Shown here in pieces: positions 40,260 to 44,842 of a stretch of 44,842 nt of DNA (positions are counted from its first letter, which is position 1; each line of letters opens with the position of its first letter). The notes below the pieces were generated by a model that worked only from the letters and a program-made list of their open reading frames with translations, ran no database searches and was not told the origin of the DNA. The stretch lies in NCBI GenBank assembly GCA_964628455.1, contig CAZVPD010000009.1:1-44842 (forward strand), given 5' to 3'. A program made the translations under genes and the position numbers. Source of the DNA: JAQVWU01 sp964628455. Lineage in GTDB: Bacteria > Bacillota > Clostridia > Oscillospirales > CAG-272.

Positions 40260-40617
40260 GGCCATTTACGAGAACGATGCGGTATCGTACTTTTTTTACC
40301 TGACCCGGTCAATCACCTCATTCACCCGGGACATAGGCATCTGCTCAGTCACCGGCCGTATACGATGCGATTGCCGACAAAGGATCCCTGAACAGTCAGT
40401 TCATGAACAAAAAATCCGTCGCATTTAAAGCTATATCGGCAAATACCGGCATGATGATCTTCCCCCGCTTTTTCATGGATGCAAGCAGCTTTTCCCACGG
40501 AATGTCTCCGTGTGCCGTGCAGAATGACAGATCGAAGGATTCGGTCAGACTGCCGAGTGCGTTTTTTTCTTTTGTACAGATCAATTGAACCGTTCCGAAC
40601 AGCGCTGCTTTATAACG
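40260..40617 (-). pseudogene. Decayed zinc-type alcohol dehydrogenase, C-terminal part
   Basis: In minus-strand frames the pieces line up with the C-terminal third of medium-chain alcohol dehydrogenases: CTAHGDIPWEKLLASMKKRG with KIIMPVFADIALN (Rossmann part), then LFFVHELTVQGSFVGNRI, then QMPMSRVNEVIDRVR, then RYRIVLVN (the usual end). They sit in more than one frame with stops between, and no N-terminal or zinc-binding part is present. The upstream edge abuts the stop codon of the MBL-fold gene. This is a gene remnant, not an active enzyme. Confidence 0.7.
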
Positions 40618-41358
40618 TTACTCCTCCAAAACAATAACTTGTACGTCGCTTCCGACAAGGTCTTTAAATTTTCCGGTTTCATCTTTTCCGATGGTATAAT
40701 GCATCGGTATAACAAACCGGGGGTTAAGATGATTTACAAACTCCGCAGCTTTTTCGGTGGTCATAGTCAGATTTCCTCCGTCAATAGGAGTTAATACCAA
40801 AGTAATATTTTCAAGCTTCTGCATTTCGGAAGTATAGTCTGTATCGCCTGTATGGTATATCTTAACATTTGCACTGCCGATTATATAGCCTACATTCATC
40901 GCAGACCTGGAATGAGGTACCGGAAAACCTGTTTTCACATTATAAGCGCCCATGGATTCTATTGTTAATTTTCCGAAGTTCAAACTGTCACCGGGTTTGG
41001 TCTTTATTTTTGTATATCCTTCCGATTCTTTGGATATTTTTTTATAAACTTTTTCAGGACAAATAATAATTGTTTCTTTTTTGAGTAGCTTTCTTATATC
41101 TTTCACAGAGAAATGATCCTGATGAGAATGGGTGATTAATATATAATCTGCCGGAACATCTTCATCGACAATGACAGGATCTATATAGATAACCTTTTCG
41201 CATATTTCCAATTTGAAACTTGAGGGGAAAAAGTCCACATGATTTACTATAAAAGGTACATAAATATTTACGGCACCTGTCGAGGTTATTATGATGTCTT
41301 CGCCGATCCTGAAACTGATTGGTTTTGACGGCCTGTTTTTGCTTTTCACCATACTCAT
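40618..41358 (-). CDS. MBL-fold metal-dependent hydrolase
   Basis: About 246 residues of the metallo-beta-lactamase fold, nearest in look to the UPF0173/UlaG-like group. The metal site is ILITHSHQDHFS (H-x-H-x-D-H), then the Asp of IYHTGDTDYT and the His in VIPMHYTIG near the end. The N-terminal 60 residues are less typical (FRIGEDIIITSTGAVNIYV). An ORF start further upstream is not supported; AGGAG lies 8 nt before the ATG at 41358. Substrate unknown; members cleave lactones, phosphoesters or nucleic acids. Its end abuts the alcohol dehydrogenase remnant, so the neighbourhood has been rearranged. Confidence 0.85.
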   Translation of the reverse strand: MSMVKSKNRPSKPISFRIGEDIIITSTGAVNIYVPFIVNHVDFFPSSFKLEICEKVIYIDPVIVDEDVPADYILITHSHQDHFSVKDIRKLLKKETIIICPEKVYKKISKESEGYTKIKTKPGDSLNFGKLTIESMGAYNVKTGFPVPHSRSAMNVGYIIGSANVKIYHTGDTDYTSEMQKLENITLVLTPIDGGNLTMTTEKAAEFVNHLNPRFVIPMHYTIGKDETGKFKDLVGSDVQVIVLEE

Positions 41359-41442
41359 GCATATAACTCCTTTCAAACCATATAGAGATCTGTTCTGTTC
41401 GCCTCTTATTCCAACAGAACCCGCTGATAAACATTCTTGCAT

Positions 41443-41716
41443 AAACGACAGGCAGGCTGTTATTCGCTTTTAAATCTGAAAAATCACGGAATATAGTATT
41501 TTTAGTTTTTCGTTTTTACTTACACCCGGATAGGTATGACATCCATACCGCAGATTCAACATGGGTTGAAGTTAGTCATCTGCCGCCTGATTAAATGATT
41601 TTTAAAATCACTCTTGAGTGTGTGGTTTTTTCTGCACTCACAAGGGTTCAGCGGTCAGAGAATTTAAAAAGTAGAAAGTACAGCTTTATTTTGCTTATTA
41701 AATTAAAATGCCGTCT
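41443..41716. other. Short intergenic stretch, no gene seen
   Basis: About 270 nt, A+T-rich, between the MBL-fold gene and arsC. It has a GATTTTTAAAATC palindrome near 41596, and a GAGTG/CACTC pair near 41615-41640. I see nothing else I can support. Confidence 0.4.
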
Positions 41717-42157
41717 TTATAACAGGTGCCGATCACCATGTTCTTTTATGAATTCCAAAATCAATTGTTTGATTTTATCTTTAAGTTCTTTGATTTTATT
41801 GATTTTTTCTTCTTCTGTGCCGGTAAAGTCTTCAGGATTTTCTAAATCCCAGTGAATTCTCTTTGGCATTCCCGGAAATGTAGGGCACTCTGTTTCTTTG
41901 GCTCTGTTGCATACGGTAATGATATACCCATAAAAATTCCGAGCTTTTACAAGACTAAAAACACTTTGGGTTTTCTTTTCAGACAAGTTGATATCTTCCT
42001 CTTTCATAACTTTAACAACCAAAGGATTGATATCAGTTGGAGTAAAACCGGCACTTTCGGCATCAAACTTGTCACCGCCAAGTTTTTTTAATAGTTCTTC
42101 AGCCATTTGACTTCTTGCGGAATTATGAACGCAGATGAATAATACTTTTATTTTCAC
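41717..42157 (-). CDS. arsC: Arsenate reductase, thioredoxin-coupled (LMW-PTPase fold)
   Basis: It reduces arsenate to arsenite so that it can be exported. 146 residues of the low-molecular-weight phosphatase fold. The P-loop is CVHNSARSQMAEE with nucleophile Cys9 and Arg15. The relay cysteines are Cys83 (ITVCNRAKE) and Cys91 (TECPTFPG), as in the thioredoxin-linked class. HWDLENPEDFTG carries the conserved catalytic Asp region. GTG at 42157 is 9 nt after GAGGGGG. No ArsR or ArsB/Acr3 partner is in the window, so it is an orphan here. It lies in the A+T-rich right part, which fits acquired resistance genes. Confidence 0.93.
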   Translation of the reverse strand: MKIKVLFICVHNSARSQMAEELLKKLGGDKFDAESAGFTPTDINPLVVKVMKEEDINLSEKKTQSVFSLVKARNFYGYIITVCNRAKETECPTFPGMPKRIHWDLENPEDFTGTEEEKINKIKELKDKIKQLILEFIKEHGDRHLL

Positions 42158-42291
42158 AGAGAAAATCCCCCTCGTTTTATTCTTTTGTTTCGGAATTTAA
42201 AATCGTATGTTATATAAGTATCCTAAAACATGATCTGCACATTCGAATTGCATCAAGTTGCGCATTGAGATCTTGGATGTAAATACTTTTG

Positions 42292-43125
42292 TCATGATAA
42301 TGTGAAACATTCATTTTCCCATTCATTCAAAAAGGCCCGAATCCGATCGCTTGGCACCGCCCTTCCATTCATGAACTTTCGAAATATGTTTTCTCCGCCG
42401 CCTAAATTTATCCCCACAATCTCAAGGTCTTGATTAAGCAAAGCACTTCCGCTGCTTCCTTCCGATATCATAGCGGTATGCTTAATAATCGGATATTGCA
42501 TCTTTCCCGACTCATCACCAAAGGGTCTTGGTTTTAGAGAGCTTACTTTTCCGGCTGTAACAATATTTCTTTTCTGATATGGATTACTCATGGACGCGAC
42601 TGTATCTCCATACTCGGGTATTTCCGTAGAAATCGGCAAAACCGCATAATCTTCATCAGCATCGAAACGGATGAGGGCTAAATCATATTTTTCGTTTGCG
42701 TATTCTACTATGGCTTCGGAAAACTGCTGATAATAATTTTCTGCTCCCTGATATTCTCCTCCCTTGCCTAAATAATCGTTAAATTCTAATTGGTCATACC
42801 CAATAACAATAATCTGTGTCTTCTCTATTCCTGAACTTTCTTTAATTACATGCCCGGCTGTAAGCGCATAATATTTATTGCCTTCTCTGCCGATAATGAC
42901 TCCGCTTGCACCGGCTGATACCGATGAGAAACGACTGTTTCCTTGATTTTTGTATTGCAGCCGGACTATCTTTATATTTGCCGAAAGTGCATATTTGTCG
43001 ACCTTCTCAATAAATTCTTTATTTATCGTTTGGTATATGAATAATTGAATGGAGGGAAGCAAAAGGATGATAAAAATAAAAATGACTATTATTATGAGCA
43101 GTGTTTTTATCTTTCTTTTCTTCAT
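42292..43125 (-). CDS. Membrane-anchored trypsin-like serine protease
   Basis: About 277 residues: one N-terminal transmembrane helix (TLLIIIVIFIFIILLLPSIQL, about 8-28), then an S1/DegP-type protease domain outside the membrane. The catalytic triad is His92 (ALTAGHVIK), Asp148 (EKYDLALIRF) and Ser225 (ISEGSSGSALLN). No PDZ domain follows, unlike HtrA. Length and layout resemble small trypsin-like-peptidase-domain proteins. In-frame ATG at 43131 touches the ribosome site; the ATG at 43125 has 7 nt spacing after GAGGGG. A 16-bp palindrome (GTGACAT-CA-ATGTCAC at 43212-43227) lies about 87 nt upstream and may be an operator. Substrate unknown. Confidence 0.82.
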   Translation of the reverse strand: MKKRKIKTLLIIIVIFIFIILLLPSIQLFIYQTINKEFIEKVDKYALSANIKIVRLQYKNQGNSRFSSVSAGASGVIIGREGNKYYALTAGHVIKESSGIEKTQIIVIGYDQLEFNDYLGKGGEYQGAENYYQQFSEAIVEYANEKYDLALIRFDADEDYAVLPISTEIPEYGDTVASMSNPYQKRNIVTAGKVSSLKPRPFGDESGKMQYPIIKHTAMISEGSSGSALLNQDLEIVGINLGGGENIFRKFMNGRAVPSDRIRAFLNEWENECFTLS

Positions 43126-43211
43126 CTGCATTCCCCTCTTAAATGGTTTTACGCTGCGCCTCAGCGGAAATCCTTTTTTTATAGCCGTTCCAGCACCTCA
43201 CTCTGTTATCT

Positions 43212-43227
43212 GTGACATCAATGTCAC
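43212..43227. promoter_or_regulatory. Perfect palindrome upstream of the protease gene
   Basis: GTGACAT (43212-43218), CA, ATGTCAC (43221-43227). A 7-bp perfect dyad with 2-nt spacer, the size of a typical dimeric repressor site, about 87 nt before the protease start. Confidence 0.45.
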
Positions 43228-43329
43228 GCACTCAACGTTTGATAATTAGGCTGTTTCGGGAAAATGTCCACAATCTGCGAAAACACTTGATTTACGGACT
43301 TTTCTATTTGCGAATCCGTTTCCCGACAT

Positions 43330-43359
43330 ACAACCTGCAGTCTTGCATAAGCAGGTTGT
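43330..43359. terminator. Hairpin between the nucleotidyltransferase and protease genes
   Basis: ACAACCTGC (43330-43338) and GCAGGTTGT (43351-43359), 9-bp perfect stem with 12-nt loop, seven bases beyond the stop codon of the minus-strand gene ending at 43366. The T-run is on the plus side, so it may serve both directions. Confidence 0.5.
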
Positions 43360-43365
43360 TTTATA

Positions 43366-44142
43366 TTAAAAAACAAAATCTTCTTTGATATTCTGTATTT
43401 CTCCCAGCATATATTCGGCATATTCGGCGGTCAGTTCCATATTATACCGGGATGGATTTCCGCTTTCATACTCTTCAAGCGCGGAGGTGATGAGGGAATG
43501 ATACTTCTCCGGCAAATTGGAAAGTTCCCAACCGCCGCCTTCTTTTTTAGAAAGAATGAGATTATCTTTCCGGTACGCAAGTACTCTCGCAAGGTTTAAT
43601 GCACTATACATTGTATTGTCCCGAATATTTTCCTGCGCGCCCTCTATATCAAACCGGATACTGTCAAAATAGTCCTGCCTGCTTACCTCACCGAATACCT
43701 CATTTATTTCCCGGCCATACAATACCTTGCCTCTATGATTGATAATAATGATATGAGCGGCCAGATCCTTGTCTGTTCCTTTCATTTTTTGAACATAATC
43801 CTCCGGATTGTTTTTATACCGGCCAAGATGAGCGATTGAAAAATGAAGATCAAAGGGCGTGGGATAAACAAACGGATTGCATACGCTTTTCTTTACGATA
43901 CTGAACTCGATTCCCTTGGCCGGTGCTTCTTCGTTCAGAAGCACCGCCATATCCATATACTTTATCTTTACATCATCCGGAATTCCATCTTCCACAACGA
44001 TCAACAGATCCAAATCGCTTATTTTGGGATTAAAGCAATCCATCACGGAGGAGCCGTGCAGATAAATGCCCACAAGGTTCTCACCTAAAATCGTTCTGTT
44101 CAGATCTGCAAATCTAACCAATAAATCTTTGTATTCCCGCAT
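43366..44142 (-). CDS. Aminoglycoside-nucleotidyltransferase-like protein (DUF4111)
   Basis: A 258-residue protein. The N-terminal nucleotidyltransferase domain has YLHGSSVMDCF with Gly30-Ser31 and KISDLDLLIVVED with the two metal Asp (43, 45). The C-terminal helical DUF4111 domain has TMYSALNLARVLAYRKD and the end AEYAEYMLGEI, as in ANT(9)/ANT(3'')-type adenylyltransferases. It could adenylylate streptomycin or spectinomycin, but many such genes have no known drug substrate, so resistance is only possible. GAGGG lies 7 nt before the ATG at 44142. The start overlaps the recombinase remnant frame, which indicates it sits at the edge of inserted or deleted mobile DNA. Confidence 0.85.
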   Translation of the reverse strand: MREYKDLLVRFADLNRTILGENLVGIYLHGSSVMDCFNPKISDLDLLIVVEDGIPDDVKIKYMDMAVLLNEEAPAKGIEFSIVKKSVCNPFVYPTPFDLHFSIAHLGRYKNNPEDYVQKMKGTDKDLAAHIIIINHRGKVLYGREINEVFGEVSRQDYFDSIRFDIEGAQENIRDNTMYSALNLARVLAYRKDNLILSKKEGGGWELSNLPEKYHSLITSALEEYESGNPSRYNMELTAEYAEYMLGEIQNIKEDFVF

Positions 44143-44164
44143 TATTTATCCCTCTGCAGCCTAA

Positions 44165-44389
44165 GATTTGTTCCTTCTTCCTCGAACTATAATTTTTACG
44201 GCTGCGATGCGTACTGTCATCCTCTGTGACGAGATTGCTACGCTTTTTCTTTTTTTCCTGCACAGCCCTGAACTCGTTCTCTGTGATTATGGGCGGAAGA
44301 CACTCTTTCATTTGATACCGGTATTCTTGTGTTGCAGAATCCAAGAGTATAACTATACCTGTATACTTCTTATTTTCAAGTATCATCTT
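44165..44389 (-). pseudogene. Fragment of a large serine recombinase
   Basis: KMILENKKYTGIVILLDSATQ, then LPPIITENEFRAVQEKKKKR and STHRSRKNYSSRK, match the recombinase-domain segment (K-Y-x-G ... I-I-x-x-E-x-F-x-x-V-Q) of large serine recombinases. The N-terminal catalytic resolvase domain with its serine is missing, as is most of the C-terminal part, so this is a scrap. Its upstream edge coincides with the break in the GNAT gene at about 44390. Confidence 0.65.
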
Positions 44390-44393
44390 CCCC

Positions 44394-44576
44394 TCAGCGC
44401 GTATAATCGCACACAAGGTTTTTACCATAAACGATATATATTATGTTTGATTCAAGTGCTTGTCTGTATTTAGTGCGACCAACCGGTCCGTGATGATCAT
44501 TCCGGTCGTATCCCTCATGGATGAGCAAATCCAAAAGTAAAGTTTCATCTGCTTTACTGCATTGCCTGATTTCCAT
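44394..44576 (-). pseudogene. Truncated GNAT-like acetyltransferase, N-terminal part
   Basis: MEIRQCSKADETLLLDLLIH, then HHGPVGRTKYRQALESNIIY, then YGKNLVCDYTR and a stop. The opening is that of a GNAT family with a normal length of 140 residues or more; only about 60 are left, without the acetyl-CoA motif. The frame ends where the recombinase-like sequence begins. It is a broken gene; it starts 12 nt behind the stop of the DUF3788-like gene. Confidence 0.6.
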
Positions 44577-44588
44577 TTATTTCACTGC

Positions 44589-44842
44589 CTATTTTACGCT
44601 TTTCCTGAAATCAGCAAGAGTATACACCGCTTCGAACATTGCGTCCTGATATAATTCGAAAACAAGAGGAAAATATTTCAGTTTTCCCATTTGTTGTGAA
44701 GCTGCTATCATTTGTTTAACCCCATTTTCAAGCGGAAGACTCATTAAATCCGCACGGGCTTTTTCGGGAACATAAATGGTCACCTTAAAAAAGCCGTCCC
44801 AAATCGATAGCCAAAAAATAGTTGTTTCATTTTGACCGCCTC
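44589..44842 (-). CDS. DUF3788-like protein, C-terminal part (continues beyond the window)
   Basis: The frame is open to the right edge of the window, so the true start lies outside. The visible 84 residues read NETTIFWLSIWDGFFKVTIYV, then PEKARADLMSLPLENGVKQM and the end FEAVYTLADFRKSVK, which fits DUF3788-type small proteins (IYWLSxWDGFFKVTFYF pattern). The internal GTG at 44783 has no ribosome site. Function unknown. Followed directly by the truncated GNAT gene. Confidence 0.6.
   Translation of the reverse strand, partial: GGQNETTIFWLSIWDGFFKVTIYVPEKARADLMSLPLENGVKQMIAASQQMGKLKYFPLVFELYQDAMFEAVYTLADFRKSVK

Noticed and set aside
43366..44142. Naming the nucleotidyltransferase aadA
   Set aside because: Motifs fit ANT enzymes, but many homologues have no shown drug activity, so a resistance gene symbol is not justified.
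1..44842. tRNA, rRNA or CRISPR features
   Set aside because: No cloverleaf with the GGTTCGAATCC-type T-arm, no 16S/23S stretches, and no regularly spaced repeats were seen on reading both strands; a tRNAscan or minced run would settle this.

Overview
The window looks like part of a draft (probably metagenome-assembled) genome of an anaerobic, fermentative member of the Bacillota, most likely Clostridia. The reasons are purine-rich GGAGG-type ribosome binding sites before almost every gene, promoters with TTGACA-like and TATAAT-like boxes nearly always 17 nt apart, GTG and TTG starts, lipoprotein signal peptides, a pyruvate formate-lyase, a type III glutamine synthetase and an ammonium channel fused to a P-II protein. 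Three runs of exactly ten Ns (255-264, 14925-14934, 24784-24793) each interrupt a recognisable gene and look like scaffold placeholders. At least two do not keep the reading frame. I see no rRNA, tRNA or CRISPR array.

Layout. 1-12 kb: the 5' part of pflB, a small lipoprotein, two genes for carbohydrate-active proteins (a GH28-like beta-helix protein and a large TIM-barrel glycosidase-like protein), a zinc-ribbon membrane protein, a BNR/sialidase-like propeller protein, a VOC protein, a C45-type Ntn-hydrolase lipoprotein, and a large ATP-grasp (PEP-synthase-like) protein in an operon behind nadE. 14-19 kb: nitrogen assimilation, with glnN read first and amt-P-II behind it. glnN has a consensus promoter and a leader of about 290 nt that is structured and carries an upstream ORF. 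19-31 kb: a PatB/MalY-type aminotransferase, an orphan solute-binding lipoprotein, and a run of mostly minus-strand housekeeping and small genes (VOC, DUF4332, class II photolyase, PhnB-like, SMC-like ATPase, GyrI-like, purC, polysaccharide deacetylase, isoprenylcysteine-methyltransferase-like, GNAT).

31.5-36.5 kb is the most distinctive part: three plus-strand genes for exported proteins. They are a metallophosphatase lipoprotein, a solute-binding lipoprotein without any permease, and a secreted protein with a C-terminal anchor-like tail. The first and third share one strongly conserved module of about 225 residues. I regard this as the best candidate for an undescribed cell-surface system.

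36.7-39.2 kb holds a DUF6933/pRiA4b-ORF3 protein gene, preceded by more than 1.2 kb with no intact gene but with a perfect promoter and several stable hairpins (a candidate structured RNA or leader). A CaCA-type cation antiporter follows with a structured leader of its own.

40.2-44.8 kb is visibly richer in A+T and looks like accessory, rearranged DNA. It holds a decayed alcohol dehydrogenase tail, an MBL-fold hydrolase, an arsenate reductase, a membrane-anchored trypsin-like protease, an aminoglycoside-nucleotidyltransferase-like gene, a scrap of a large serine recombinase abutting a truncated GNAT gene, and a DUF3788-like gene that runs off the window.
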